From positions 620,001 through 684,000 of the forward strand of contig NZ_VTYQ01000001.1 in NCBI RefSeq assembly GCF_013113835.1: DNA of 64,000 bases. Reading direction: 5' to 3'. Position numbers and translations under genes: made by a program. This document shows, piece after piece, positions 47,362 through 56,541 of the stretch (the first letter of the stretch is position 1; every line of letters begins with the position of its first letter). The stretch comes from Vibrio sp. RE88. Lineage in GTDB: Bacteria > Pseudomonadota > Gammaproteobacteria > Enterobacterales > Vibrionaceae. Under the pieces are notes generated by a model. The model worked only from the letters and a program-made list of their open reading frames with translations, was not told the origin of the DNA and searched no databases.

Positions 47362-49182
47362 ATGCAAAGTGCTGATCAACATCAGACGGGTTCCACTCCT
47401 AATCAACAAACCAGCTCATCTTCTAAAGGAAAAAGTAAGAATCTCGGTATTCTTCTAGAACTGATTAAATTCATCAGACCGTATCAATGGAAGGTCATCG
47501 CCGCGTTGGTGGCATTGGTCTTCACAGCGTCATTAACACTGTCTGTTGGCCAAGGTGTGCGCCTGTTGATCGATGAAGGGTTTGCTCAGCAGTCGACACA
47601 AGAGCTCAGTAGCGCCATTCAACTTATTCTTGCACTGACAGTGATGATTTCTATCGGCACTTTCTTTCGCTTCTACCTAGTGTCTTCGGTCGGAGAAAGG
47701 GTGAGTGCTGACATCAGGCTAGCGGTGTTTAACCATGTGATTACCCTGCACCCTAGTTACTTTGAAACCAATGGTAGCGGCGACATTATGTCGCGAATTA
47801 CCACTGATACCACCTTGCTGCAAAGCATCATTGGGTCGTCGTTTTCAATGGCGATGCGTAGCGCGTTGATGTGCGTTGGTGCAGTGATCATGCTGTTTGC
47901 CACTAACATCAAACTGACGCTCATCGTTCTAGCGTCGGTACCCTTTATCCTTGTACCTATTTTGTTTTATGGCCGACGGGTAAGAGCCTTATCTCGTCAA
48001 AGTCAGGACTCGATGGCTGATGTAGGTAGCTATGCAGGTGAAGCGATTGAACATATCAAAACCGTTCAGAGCTACAGCCATGAAGCCCAGGAAAGAGCGT
48101 CATTTGCTACGGAAGTCGAGCGAGCTTTCGAGATCGGCCGACAAAGAGTAAAGCAGCGGGCGATATTGATTTCGGGTGTGATTGTCATCGTTTTCAGTGC
48201 GATCGCAGGTATGCTCTGGGTTGGGGGTAGCGATGTCATCAATGGCACTATGTCTGGTGGTGATCTTGGTGCGTTTGTCTTCTACGCCATTATGGTAGCC
48301 TCTTCATTGGCGACTATCTCTGAGGTGTTGGGAGAACTGCAACGAGCGGCAGGGGCAACCGAAAGGCTTATTGAGATTCTGCAGGTCGAGAGCCACATTG
48401 TTGCGCCAAGTGATAAGGTGGTATCTACCCAACAGCTCGCCAGCGAAGTGATATTTGATGATGTCACTTTCCATTATCCTTCAAGACCTGAACATGCCGC
48501 GATTGAGCACTTAGCACTCAAGGCTGAAGAAGGAAAAGTACTGGCATTGGTTGGGCCTTCTGGGGCAGGGAAAACCACGTTGTTTGAGCTTCTGCAGCGC
48601 TTCTATGATCCGCAATCAGGGCAAGTGACTTTGGGGGGCGTTGATGTTCGCCAAATGGATCCGAATGAACTGCGCCAGCAAATGGCCCTCGTGCCTCAAC
48701 AACCCGCTTTGTTCAGCAATAATGTGCTTCACAATATCCGCTATGGCAACCCAGATGCGACCGATGAACAGGTGATTGAAGCGGCGAAAAAAGCACACGC
48801 TCATGATTTCATTATGAAATTACCAGAAGGTTACGATAGCTTCCTTGGTGAGCGTGGAGTTCGCCTGTCAGGCGGCCAGCGCCAGCGTATTGCAATCGCA
48901 CGGGCCATTCTCAAAGACCCGAATATTTTGCTGTTGGATGAAGCGACCAGTGCACTGGATAGCGAAAGTGAACACCATGTTCAACAGGCGTTAGAAGAGC
49001 TGATGCGCAACCGAACCACCATCATCATTGCTCATCGCTTGTCGACAATTCAGCATGCCGATCAAATTGCCGTGTTAGACCACGGCAAGCTTGTGGATGT
49101 GGGTAACCATAATGAGCTACTGCAAAGTTGTGAGCTCTACCAGCGTTTGGTTGAATTGCAGTTTAAGCATATGGACCGATAA
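47362..49182 (+). CDS. MsbA-like ABC exporter (fused membrane and ATPase domains)
   Basis: A 606-residue half-transporter. Six transmembrane segments in residues 35-330, with LRLAVFNHVITLHPSYFE-type coupling region (here ADIRLAVFNHVITLHPSYFE). The ATPase has Walker A GPSGAGKTTL, signature LSGGQRQRIAIARA, Walker B ILLLDEATSALD and H-loop AHRLSTI. The start is at 47362 without a strong SD. It forms homodimers in the inner membrane; lipid or drug export is typical of the group. The N-terminal 30 residues are polar and Ser/Gln-rich. Confidence 0.88.
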   Translation: MQSADQHQTGSTPNQQTSSSSKGKSKNLGILLELIKFIRPYQWKVIAALVALVFTASLTLSVGQGVRLLIDEGFAQQSTQELSSAIQLILALTVMISIGTFFRFYLVSSVGERVSADIRLAVFNHVITLHPSYFETNGSGDIMSRITTDTTLLQSIIGSSFSMAMRSALMCVGAVIMLFATNIKLTLIVLASVPFILVPILFYGRRVRALSRQSQDSMADVGSYAGEAIEHIKTVQSYSHEAQERASFATEVERAFEIGRQRVKQRAILISGVIVIVFSAIAGMLWVGGSDVINGTMSGGDLGAFVFYAIMVASSLATISEVLGELQRAAGATERLIEILQVESHIVAPSDKVVSTQQLASEVIFDDVTFHYPSRPEHAAIEHLALKAEEGKVLALVGPSGAGKTTLFELLQRFYDPQSGQVTLGGVDVRQMDPNELRQQMALVPQQPALFSNNVLHNIRYGNPDATDEQVIEAAKKAHAHDFIMKLPEGYDSFLGERGVRLSGGQRQRIAIARAILKDPNILLLDEATSALDSESEHHVQQALEELMRNRTTIIIAHRLSTIQHADQIAVLDHGKLVDVGNHNELLQSCELYQRLVELQFKHMDR

Positions 49183-49243
49183 CACTTAGCCATAGGTGAC
49201 GGCAGAAGACATATACCTCTATAAACTCAAGGAAAGAATAATA

Positions 49244-50320
49244 ATGAGCAGTCAGTTGAAACAGCTTTGTCATACGATTTTACCTGGTAACAAAGAAGAT
49301 ACGCCGGCAGAGCACTTTGCCAAAATGGCCGCATGGTGTGAGGAACACAATGTGGCTCACGATGTTTATGGCGAAGGAGAAACCATTCAGGCGTTTGAAC
49401 AAAAAATCGCGGACTTGCTTGGTTACGAGGCTGCTTTATTCGTGATTACGGGGACGATGACGCAACCCACCGTATTGGAATTGGTCACTAAAGAGAAGCG
49501 CAACCCAGTGGTGGCAATGCATCCTTCCAGCCATATCTATATCCATGAAAGGCAAGGTTATCAGTTGCAAAATCGTTTCAGTATTCTTCCGATTGGTAAC
49601 CAATATCAGACATGGTCACTGAAAGATCTGAAGGCGTGGCCGGATGAAATTGCAGCGGTATTGTATGAATTACCTATGCGTGAAATTGGTGGGCAGTTGC
49701 CTGATTGGGAAAGTCTGGAAGAGATTAAGTCCTACTGCGTGACGAATGGTATTCATCTACACATGGATGGTGCAAGGCTATGGGAAACCGCAGCCTACTA
49801 TCAAAAAGAGTACCATCAAATCGCTAAAGGTTTTGATACGGCTTATGTTTCTCTTTACAAAGGTATCAATGGTTTAGGTGGTTCTATGCTGTTGGGCTCA
49901 AAGGAGTTTGTTGAGCGAGCATCGATTTGGATGAAGCGTCAGGGCGGCAATGTTTATCATCGTACCCCTTATGTGGTCTCAGCGGCCATGCAGTTTGATC
50001 AGAGGCTTAAGCAGCTCCCTGCTCTGTTTGAGCGCACCAAACAAATCTACCGAATCCTTGAAGAGTATCCGATGCTTGTCGCCAATCCGCTGCTACCACA
50101 ATCGAATATGCTGCATTTGATACTGCCGTTTAGTCATGAAAAAGCGTTAGAAGTGCAAAAGCAGTTGGCGGAAGAAAAGGGGATCTGGATTGGGTATCCG
50201 CAGGTTACAGGTCACCCACACCAGTCGGTTGTTGAGTGGTATGTGGGCGATAACCTGCTCAACCTAAGTGATGAAGAGCTCAGAACTATCTTTGATGAGT
50301 TACTGAGTAGCTTTAGATAG
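49244..50320 (+). CDS. Threonine aldolase-like PLP lyase
   Basis: A 358-residue fold-type I enzyme of the beta-eliminating lyase family. It shows VYGEGETIQAFEQKIADLLGYEAALFV, the phosphate/PLP region GTMTQPTVLEL, HLHMDGARLWE (Asp binding the PLP ring) and the PLP lysine in SLYKGINGLGGS. These fit low-specificity L-threonine/allo-threonine aldolases, giving glycine and acetaldehyde. The start at 49244 has AAGGAA upstream. It is about 60 bases after the ABC exporter gene. Confidence 0.83.
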   Translation: MSSQLKQLCHTILPGNKEDTPAEHFAKMAAWCEEHNVAHDVYGEGETIQAFEQKIADLLGYEAALFVITGTMTQPTVLELVTKEKRNPVVAMHPSSHIYIHERQGYQLQNRFSILPIGNQYQTWSLKDLKAWPDEIAAVLYELPMREIGGQLPDWESLEEIKSYCVTNGIHLHMDGARLWETAAYYQKEYHQIAKGFDTAYVSLYKGINGLGGSMLLGSKEFVERASIWMKRQGGNVYHRTPYVVSAAMQFDQRLKQLPALFERTKQIYRILEEYPMLVANPLLPQSNMLHLILPFSHEKALEVQKQLAEEKGIWIGYPQVTGHPHQSVVEWYVGDNLLNLSDEELRTIFDELLSSFR

Positions 50321-50427
50321 TGCACCCGTACATCTAATTCTCTATTGTTCAATCTGAGAGTGCGCTAACACGCCTAGTTCGAAGCTTGATGTATTCTAGG
50401 CAGAGTCAGGAAAGAGGAATTCTATTA

Positions 50428-50688
50428 ATGTCAAAAAGTTCAAAACTTCACAATGAAGACAAACTGGTAAAGAAGGCACTGGAAATCGGTGAGAAAATGG
50501 CGAAGATGCAGGGCTTTGATTTGCCTAAGTCACCTCAGCCAGTCAGAGTGAAAGCGGTTTATCTGTTTTTGGTCGATGCCAAACAAATTGCTCCATTACC
50601 TGACAGTAAACTTGATGGTGCTAATATCAAGCACAGACTCGCGCTTTGGATTCATAGTGCATTACCTGATAACGACCCGTTAAAGTAA
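50428..50688 (+). CDS. DUF5062-like small protein
   Basis: An 86-residue charged protein (KKALEIGEKMAKMQGFDLPKS, then VRVKAVYLFLVDAKQIAPLP). I associate the pattern with DUF5062, a family found mainly in Vibrio; its function is unknown. The start at 50428 has AGAGGA upstream and is preferred over a longer frame. It has no obvious partner. Confidence 0.7.
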   Translation: MSKSSKLHNEDKLVKKALEIGEKMAKMQGFDLPKSPQPVRVKAVYLFLVDAKQIAPLPDSKLDGANIKHRLALWIHSALPDNDPLK

Positions 50689-50787
50689 ATGCACTCATGT
50701 GGCCTACATACCTATGCGTTTTGTGGGTTCACAGATATTTTGATGACACTGGAAATCTTATTTCGAAGGGCAACAGGTATGTTGCCC

Positions 50788-51216
50788 TTACTTATCTTTG
50801 GATTCTTGAGCCAAGCTTTGTCGTAACTCTTGATGTAACGACTCGGGGTCTCTGCGCAGCTTTCGAATGAAATCAGAAGGGACTTCGGTTTTTACATCGT
50901 ATTTTTCGGACCAATCGATCATTGCCAGCATCATAGGCAGCAAATCGATGCCTTTATCGGTCAATGTGTAGACAAACTTAGAGCGCTTAACTGCATCGCG
51001 TTGTTTGCTGATCAACCCATTTGATTCTAAGTCGGCAAGTCGGCTGGCCAAGATGTTAGTAGAGATACCTTCACCAGCCTCTAAAAACTCTTGATAGTAA
51101 TGCTTACCTTTAAACATCAAGTCACGAAGAATCAGAAAGCTCCATTTGTCTCCAAATTGGCTCATGCCAAAACGAACTGGGCAACCTGACCATTCTTTAG
51201 TTTTCTTATCCACCAT
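50788..51216 (-). CDS. HxlR-family winged-helix regulator
   Basis: A 142-residue protein of the HxlR type: CPVRFGMSQFGDKWSFLILRDL, YQEFLEAGEGISTNILASRLADLESNGLI (helix-turn-helix) and YTLTDKGIDLLPMMLAM, with the N-terminal CPV cysteine often used for redox or aldehyde sensing. It is divergent from a glutathione transferase gene, and two inverted repeats lie between them. It likely represses that gene. Confidence 0.87.
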   Translation of the reverse strand: MVDKKTKEWSGCPVRFGMSQFGDKWSFLILRDLMFKGKHYYQEFLEAGEGISTNILASRLADLESNGLISKQRDAVKRSKFVYTLTDKGIDLLPMMLAMIDWSEKYDVKTEVPSDFIRKLRRDPESLHQELRQSLAQESKDK

Positions 51217-51240
51217 TCATTCATCGTACTCCTTTTAAAA

Positions 51241-51263
51241 TTAACTTGCAAAATGAAAGTTAA
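51241..51263. promoter_or_regulatory. Inverted repeat 1 in the HxlR/GST divergent promoter
   Basis: TTAACTT and AAGTTAA are perfect complements with a 9-base spacer, a suitable operator for a dimeric HxlR repressor. Confidence 0.7.
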
Positions 51264-51277
51264 TTTCCTAGGTTTAT

Positions 51278-51300
51278 TTTACTTGCAAAAAACAAGTTAA
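51278..51300. promoter_or_regulatory. Inverted repeat 2 in the HxlR/GST divergent promoter
   Basis: ACTTG and CAAGT (7-base spacer), with TT and AA flanks, form a second copy whose centre lies 37 bp from the first. Confidence 0.65.
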
Positions 51301-51315
51301 ATTCAAGGAGGAAAA

Positions 51316-51966
51316 ATGAAGCTGTACGCAATTGTAGGATCACCGAACTCTCGCAAGGTATTGGCAGTGATCAATCATCTAGGGCTAAATATAGAAATCG
51401 AGTATCTGGATTTGTTTTCTGGCGAACACAAACAACCGGAATACGTAAGCTTAAACCCCAATGCGATGGTTCCAACGCTTGTTGATGGTGATGTTTCACT
51501 GTGGGAGTCTAATGCCATAATTCAGTATCTCGCTGAAAATTCAGGTATCAATGATCTATATCCAAATGAGCTCAAAGTAAGGGCAGATATAAATCGCTGG
51601 CTATGTTGGGAGCTAGCCCATTTCAACCAAGCTTTTGGGACTTTAGCTTTAGAAGCCGTTGCCAAACCCAGATTCTTGGGTGTGAAAGGAGATGACGCAG
51701 TCATTAATTGGGCCAAGCAGAATTTGGTTCGATTTTCTGAGGTATTGGAACGCCATCTAGAAGGGCGCAAGTTCATGGTTGGTGATGCAATAACATTGGC
51801 TGACTACGCAATAGTGCATGTAGAGTTCTTTAAAGAAAGCATACCTTTTGATTGGGATTCCTACCCAAACATAAACGATTACTTTGCCCGAATGCGCAAT
51901 GAACAGCATTGGGCCGCTACAGCGCCAAGCAAAATTGAAGATATTGGTAGAGCAACTCAAGGGTAA
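51316..51966 (+). CDS. Glutathione S-transferase family protein
   Basis: A 216-residue protein with the N-terminal GSH domain (VGSPNSRKVLAVINHLG with Ser near the active site, LNPNAMVPTLVDGD with cis-Pro, WESNAIIQYLAE) and a helical C-terminal domain with FMVGDAITLADYAIVH. It resembles theta/delta-like bacterial enzymes. AAGGAGG precedes the ATG. It is divergent from the HxlR gene and probably induced by the compound it detoxifies. Confidence 0.88.
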   Translation: MKLYAIVGSPNSRKVLAVINHLGLNIEIEYLDLFSGEHKQPEYVSLNPNAMVPTLVDGDVSLWESNAIIQYLAENSGINDLYPNELKVRADINRWLCWELAHFNQAFGTLALEAVAKPRFLGVKGDDAVINWAKQNLVRFSEVLERHLEGRKFMVGDAITLADYAIVHVEFFKESIPFDWDSYPNINDYFARMRNEQHWAATAPSKIEDIGRATQG

Positions 51967-52000
51967 ACCTGAAAGCGACAATAGTTAAATCGTTGAATAA

Positions 52001-52026
52001 AAAGGCGAACCACTTGGTTCGCCTTT
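52001..52026. terminator. Bidirectional terminator
   Basis: A 12-bp perfect stem (AAAGGCGAACCA and its complement) with loop CT, between the convergent GST and repeat-protein genes. Confidence 0.92.
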
Positions 52027-52048
52027 ACACGACTAGTTAATATGGTTT

Positions 52049-53998
52049 CTAGTGAACAAAGACTGGAAGTTGTTCTTCGGTAAGAGCACTAGCTTTGGCA
52101 AAGTTGCTGTGCTCACTGACGTTAGTTACGTCCCAAATGCTAATATCTTGATGCATGTTTTTGGCGAAATAGAACATATGCCCCATATCAGTAACATTGG
52201 AAGTATCCCATCGACCAATATCCTGATTAAATTCGGTGGCGTAAGTGAACATAGAAGACATATTTGTGACGTTTGAGGTATTCCAGTGGCTGATATCTTG
52301 GTTAAAGCTACTTGCGCTGCTGAACATACGGAACATATTGGTTGTATTTTCGGTATTCCACAGCCCAATGTCTTGATTAAATTTATGTGCAGTGCTAAAC
52401 ATCTGGCTCATATCCGTGACATTTGACGTATCCCATTGGCCAATGTTGTGGTTGAAGTTTTTAGCGAAGTTAAACATGGAAGACATAGATGTCACATTAG
52501 CGGTGTCCCATTGGCCAATATCTTGATTGAATCTGTATGCATTTCTGAACATCTGGATCATGCTTGTGACGTTTGATGTATCCCATTGGTCAATGCTCTG
52601 GTTGAAGCTCTCAGCACTGTCAAACATGTTCGACATGGTGGTCACATTAGACGTATTCCACTGCCCAATATCCTGGTCAAACGATTTTGCGTACCGGAAC
52701 ATACTGCTCATATCAGTGACGTTTGATGTATCCCATTGAGCTATGCTCTGGTTGAAGCTTTCAGCGTGGTAAAACATGTTAGACATGGTAGTAACATTAG
52801 ATGTGTTCCATTGCCCAATAGGTTGGTCAAAAGTATCAGCATAGTAAAAGATGTTTCGCATATCAGTAACTTTTGATGTGTCCCAATTTCCTATATCTTG
52901 GTTGAAGCTCCTTGCATAGTTGAACATGCTCATCATATTAGTTACTTTTGAAGTGTCCCATCTGTCAAGGTTTTGATTAAAAGCTCTAGCTGAGCTAAAC
53001 ATAAACGACATGTTAGTCACACTTGAAGTGTTCCAGTGACCGATATCTTGATTAAAAGCTGTTGCAGTATTAAACATACCTTCCATATTTTTTACTTTAG
53101 CGGTATTCCAGCGGCCAATGTCTTGGTTAAATGCCGCTGTTCGAGCGAACATGTTATACATATCTGTGACATTAGAGGTATCCCAACTTCCAATATCTTG
53201 ATTAAACGCTTTAGCCTCATAAAACATATGCATCATATTGGTTACTTTTGATGTGTCCCAGTAGCCAATGTCTTGATCGAACGTCTTAGCACCACCGAAC
53301 ATCCACAACATATTAGTGACGTTTGAGGTATCCCAATGGCCGATATCTTGGTTAAAGCTGACAGCGTTTTGGAACATATAAGTCATGTTTCTTACGTTAG
53401 ATGTATTCCAGTGGCCTATGTCTTGATCGAATGATGAAGCACCCTCAAACATCGTTCTAAAATCGTATGCGTTGCTCGTGTCCCAATGGCCGATATCCTG
53501 GTTGAAGTTTGAAGCGAAACTAAACGTGCCCATCATATTTGTTACACTGGAGGTATCCCAATGCCCGATATCTTGATTGAATTTGGATGCAAGCGAGAAC
53601 GTATACGCCATACTTCGGACATTGGACGTATCCCAGTGTCCGATGTTTTGATTAAAACTCTTGGCATTCTTGAATAACAGGTTTATGTCAGTTACGCCAG
53701 ACGTATCCCAATCACTAATATCGCTATTGAAAGATTCGCGGTCACGGAAGAGCCCTGACAGAGAGGTGACTTGACTGGTACAAAAACGGATATGACCTTT
53801 TTCTAGGTTATCCAATAACGTTTTATCTTTGATTAGTTGATTATCAACCACTACGTACACGTACCCTTTATCAAGAATCACTGAGTTTACGGGGGCGTCG
53901 GGGCACTTTACCGCGATATCGATAGCATAGGCTGTGCTACTTATTCCAAGTAAGGTGCTACTAAGCACAGCCTTACTGGCTAACGTTGATGTTTTCAT
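52049..53998 (-). CDS. Secreted BspA-like (DUF285) tandem-repeat surface protein
   Basis: A 649-residue protein with a signal peptide (ending near SSTAYA), an N-terminal region to residue 89 with two Cys (CPDAP and RFCTS), then 22 units of exactly 25 residues (90 to about 639) and a short tail. The unit consensus is [20 protein letters not shown] plus five residues, the BspA/DUF285 pattern that forms an LRR-like solenoid. Unit 22 ([13 protein letters not shown]) is degenerate. Units 13-14 and 15-16 are near copies of each other. No cell-wall or outer-membrane anchor is evident; the gene is monocistronic. Family members are adhesins or host-contact proteins in other taxa. Confidence 0.9.
   Translation of the reverse strand: MKTSTLASKAVLSSTLLGISSTAYAIDIAVKCPDAPVNSVILDKGYVYVVVDNQLIKDKTLLDNLEKGHIRFCTSQVTSLSGLFRDRESFNSDISDWDTSGVTDINLLFKNAKSFNQNIGHWDTSNVRSMAYTFSLASKFNQDIGHWDTSSVTNMMGTFSFASNFNQDIGHWDTSNAYDFRTMFEGASSFDQDIGHWNTSNVRNMTYMFQNAVSFNQDIGHWDTSNVTNMLWMFGGAKTFDQDIGYWDTSKVTNMMHMFYEAKAFNQDIGSWDTSNVTDMYNMFARTAAFNQDIGRWNTAKVKNMEGMFNTATAFNQDIGHWNTSSVTNMSFMFSSARAFNQNLDRWDTSKVTNMMSMFNYARSFNQDIGNWDTSKVTDMRNIFYYADTFDQPIGQWNTSNVTTMSNMFYHAESFNQSIAQWDTSNVTDMSSMFRYAKSFDQDIGQWNTSNVTTMSNMFDSAESFNQSIDQWDTSNVTSMIQMFRNAYRFNQDIGQWDTANVTSMSSMFNFAKNFNHNIGQWDTSNVTDMSQMFSTAHKFNQDIGLWNTENTTNMFRMFSSASSFNQDISHWNTSNVTNMSSMFTYATEFNQDIGRWDTSNVTDMGHMFYFAKNMHQDISIWDVTNVSEHSNFAKASALTEEQLPVFVH
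52082..53731 (-). repeat. 22 tandem 75-bp units encoding DUF285 repeats
   Basis: Each 75-bp unit encodes one 25-residue repeat starting at F/M-N/D/H-Q/S and containing W-D/N-T. The repeat length never varies, but DNA identity between units differs. A 150-bp higher-order duplication is visible (units 13-14 and 15-16). Confidence 0.9.
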
Positions 53999-54389
53999 TG
54001 TTATTTTTCCTGATAGATAGTTTTGAGTTGAAACAACACTAGTGAATAGACAAGGGTGTTTTTTCGAAGGAGAGTGTTCAGGTGAGAATCGAAAGTAATA
54101 AATAGACTTTAGATTTCATCATTCAATATTTCTCTCAATATAAATTGGGTGGGATTATATTGATGAAATTCACTTTATAAAATAATGAGTTATGTGTTTT
54201 TATATGCAATTTGGTGAGTTTTAGCTCTAAAGCACAGAACTTATATATTTAAGTGATGAATGTGTTTTTAGTGGGGTATTAACAGGGAAGAAGAATGTAA
54301 TCTAATAATTAATCTTATTGCGTTGTGAATAGTGTTTGCGTATTATGCGCCCGCTTATCTATCAACTAACTGTAAAGGAGTAAAAAATC
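53999..54389. other. Intergenic region upstream of the rtcB leader
   Basis: An AT-rich stretch between the repeat-protein start and the leader ORF. No plausible larger gene is seen. The right half contains a good sigma70 promoter (54318-54346). Confidence 0.6.
54318..54346 (+). promoter_or_regulatory. Sigma70-like promoter of the rtcB-prfH operon
   Basis: TTGCGT (54318-54323) and TATTAT (54341-54346) are separated by 17 bases. Transcription would start near 54353, leaving a 5' leader of about 200 bases. No sigma54 -24/-12 element was seen, unlike RtcR-controlled rtcBA operons. Confidence 0.65.
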
Positions 54390-54431
54390 ATGACAAATAC
54401 ATCATTATCCTTTGCAGGTCTTGTCCTATAA
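54390..54431 (+). CDS. 13-codon leader ORF upstream of rtcB
   Basis: MTNTSLSFAGLVL and stop, with AAGGAG 9 bases before the ATG. Its last codons lie in the 5' arm of a stem (54414-54420 with 54505-54511), and its UAA abuts the next stem. It is too short for the usual gene callers. The setting suggests a regulatory leader peptide whose translation reports on ribosome state. Confidence 0.65.
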   Translation: MTNTSLSFAGLVL

Positions 54432-54511
54432 GTAGCAGAAAGCTCTCTCATAAATCCCTTTTTTAAGGTATTCGCTTTCTTATAAAGCTACGCCCTAGTC
54501 AACTGACCTGC
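54414..54511 (+). promoter_or_regulatory. Structured leader RNA of the rtcB-prfH operon
   Basis: Nested helices can be read directly. The outer helix is GCAGGTC/GACCTGC (54414-54420, 54505-54511). The middle helix is GTAGC/GCTAC (54432-54436, 54487-54491), with AGAAAGC/GCTTTCT (54437-54443, 54474-54480) continuing it after a six-base bulge. An apical stem (about 54453-54472) has one mismatch. Stem order and location, between a leader ORF and rtcB, indicate a cis-regulatory or ligase-substrate RNA. Confidence 0.7.
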
Positions 54512-54526
54512 CAATACGTTTTTCGT

Positions 54527-54543
54527 TTTAAATCCTATTTAAA
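54527..54543 (+). promoter_or_regulatory. Small hairpin overlapping the rtcB Shine-Dalgarno
   Basis: TTTAAA-TCCTA-TTTAAA forms a 6-bp stem; the right arm covers the A residues of AAAGG (54541-54545), the rtcB SD before the ATG at 54556. Opening it would be needed for good translation. Confidence 0.5.
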
Positions 54544-54555
54544 GGTATTGGTACT

Positions 54556-55728
54556 ATGGGCAAATCCGTCCAAAAGATCACTGAAAACGTTAGCCTTATT
54601 GCGTCTACTGATACGTGGATTGAAGGGCTAGCAATACAACAACTAATTAAAACATCAAAATTAACGGGTATGCAGCGAGTAGCGGGCATGCCTGACTTGC
54701 ACCCTGGAAGAGGTTATCCAATTGGTGCAGCATTCTTTACAACCAGCAAAATTTACCCTGCATTAGTAGGCAATGATATTGGCTGTGGTATGTCGCTTTG
54801 GCAAACGTCAGCAAAAGTATCCAAGGTTAACTTAGATAAGTTAGCAAAGAAGTTCGGGCATGTAGAACAGCCTCTAGACGACAGCTGGACAGAGCATGTT
54901 GCCGCGAGAAAATCAGAAAAAAGCATTGCCACGAATGCGTATGACTATGCACTAGGCACAATCGGTGGCGGTAACCATTTTGCTGAGTTTCAAGCAATTG
55001 AAGAAGTTTACCAACAACAAGATTTAGATGAACTTGGGCTAAACAAAAAACATCTACAGCTACTTGTGCACTCTGACTCTAGAGGTCTAGGGCAATCGAT
55101 TTTAGTTAATCATGTGACAACCCATAATCATGACGGTATCGAAGTCAGAGATGCGGTTGGTAATTTCGAAGATTACATGCAAAAGCATGATGAAGCGGTG
55201 CGTTGGGCTGAGCTAAATCGAGAACTCATTGCCAAGCGATTTCTTGACGCTATTCGTGCTAAAGGTAAGTGCGCTCTGGATGTGAATCACAATCTAGTTT
55301 CACCGAAAGAAATCGAGGGTCAGCGAGGTTGGTTACACAGAAAAGGAGCGACCCCAAGCGACAAAGGCTATGTCGTAATTCCAGGTTCACGTGGAGATTA
55401 CAGCTATTTAGTCAAGCCAATTGAAGGTGCAGATGAAAATATGGCGATCAGCCTTTATTCACTAGCACATGGCGCTGGCAGAAAATGGAAACGCGGTGAA
55501 TGTCATGGCCGGTTGGGTCATAAATACAAGCGCGAGGACTTATATCGTACCGCTCTTGGCAGCCGTGTGGTGTGTGGTAATAAGGAACTTCTCTATGATG
55601 AAGCACCGCAAGCTTATAAAAATTGCGAAACCGTAATCAACGATATGGTCGATGCTGGGTTAATCGAGGTCGTTGCAAAATTGCGACCAGTGTTAACGTT
55701 TAAAACCAATGGAGATTGTTCATCATGA
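54556..55728 (+). CDS. rtcB: RtcB-type RNA ligase (PrfH-associated)
   Basis: A 390-residue 3'-phosphate/5'-OH RNA ligase. Motifs are [23 protein letters not shown] (metal-binding Cys77), [26 protein letters not shown] and the guanylylated His305 in [12 protein letters not shown]. It is similar in size to the E. coli enzyme (about 408) but belongs to the shorter type found beside prfH. Such pairs repair ribosomes cut in the 16S decoding centre (established for RtcB2-PrfH). prfH follows with an ATGA overlap. No rtcA or rtcR is present. Confidence 0.93.
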   Translation: MGKSVQKITENVSLIASTDTWIEGLAIQQLIKTSKLTGMQRVAGMPDLHPGRGYPIGAAFFTTSKIYPALVGNDIGCGMSLWQTSAKVSKVNLDKLAKKFGHVEQPLDDSWTEHVAARKSEKSIATNAYDYALGTIGGGNHFAEFQAIEEVYQQQDLDELGLNKKHLQLLVHSDSRGLGQSILVNHVTTHNHDGIEVRDAVGNFEDYMQKHDEAVRWAELNRELIAKRFLDAIRAKGKCALDVNHNLVSPKEIEGQRGWLHRKGATPSDKGYVVIPGSRGDYSYLVKPIEGADENMAISLYSLAHGAGRKWKRGECHGRLGHKYKREDLYRTALGSRVVCGNKELLYDEAPQAYKNCETVINDMVDAGLIEVVAKLRPVLTFKTNGDCSS

Positions 55729-56363
55729 TATTACAGCAATTATCGTCAGGACAAGGTCCTATCGAATGCTGTAAGGCCATTGGTTTATCACTAAAAGCAA
55801 TTGAAAAGGAATGTCAGGCTGAAAACATAGAGTTTAATGTCGTTGATACAGTTGCTGCCGATTATAAGGATTGTTTCAAATCCGCATTGATAAAGCTGGA
55901 TTCACCATTTGAGGAGAGAGCCAAGCAACTGGCTTTCTCTTGGCAGGGTGCCATGTTGTGGGTTTGTCAAAGTCGCTTTCGACCTAAACATAAGCGTAAG
56001 AATTGGTTTTTCAGTGGGCAAATGTTCGAAGTCGATGAGTCAAGGCTAGATAGTGGCGTAACGTATCAAACGTGTAGGGCATCGGGGGCTGGTGGTCAGC
56101 ATGTCAATACAACCAACTCGGCGGTGCGTGCCACTCACACGGAAACAGGTGTTTCAGTGCGGGTTGAAAGTGAACGTAGCCAACATGCCAACAAACGCTT
56201 GGCGAGAGCCTTATTGTTTCAAAAACTAGAAATGATGAAGCAAGCGCAAATGACTTCTCAAGAGAAAGTACGTTGGCAACAACATTGGGAGCTCGAACGG
56301 GGCAACCCTGTAAAGACATTTAAGGGCGAAAGGTTTGTCCCTGTGACTAGAAAAGACTGCTGA
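55725..56363 (+). CDS. prfH: Peptide chain release factor H (rescue factor)
   Basis: A 212-residue protein with the release-factor catalytic loop [15 protein letters not shown] (G123-G124-Q125), followed by [16 protein letters not shown] and a basic tail, with a short N-terminal domain. No canonical PxT/SPF codon-recognition domain is present, which fits PrfH. It frees nascent peptides from ribosomes with damaged decoding centres so the RNA ligase can reseal the rRNA. The start at 55725 overlaps the rtcB stop (ATGA). Confidence 0.93.
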   Translation: MILQQLSSGQGPIECCKAIGLSLKAIEKECQAENIEFNVVDTVAADYKDCFKSALIKLDSPFEERAKQLAFSWQGAMLWVCQSRFRPKHKRKNWFFSGQMFEVDESRLDSGVTYQTCRASGAGGQHVNTTNSAVRATHTETGVSVRVESERSQHANKRLARALLFQKLEMMKQAQMTSQEKVRWQQHWELERGNPVKTFKGERFVPVTRKDC

Positions 56364-56541
56364 GCCAAAATCAACAAGGACTGAATATGGCAAACTTGCT
56401 TTTTATATGTGTGATTCATAGAGAAGGCTTATTAGCTGATTAACCGTTTCAGAGAGCTCATGGAGTTTGACTTGGAGTAAGATTTTCTCATTATATTCTT
56501 AGTTAAAAAGGGCTGTATAACTTAAATTATCCCAAATCAGA

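Noticed and set aside
52082..53731. CRISPR-like or satellite repeat
   Set aside because: The 75-bp periodicity is in frame and encodes the DUF285 unit. There are no spacers and the units diverge at silent sites, so it is a coding repeat.
54414..54511. The rtcB leader RNA as a mimic of the 16S rRNA decoding helix (h44)
   Set aside because: The idea is attractive for a repair operon, but by eye the stems do not share the conserved h44 bases around the colicin E3 cut site.
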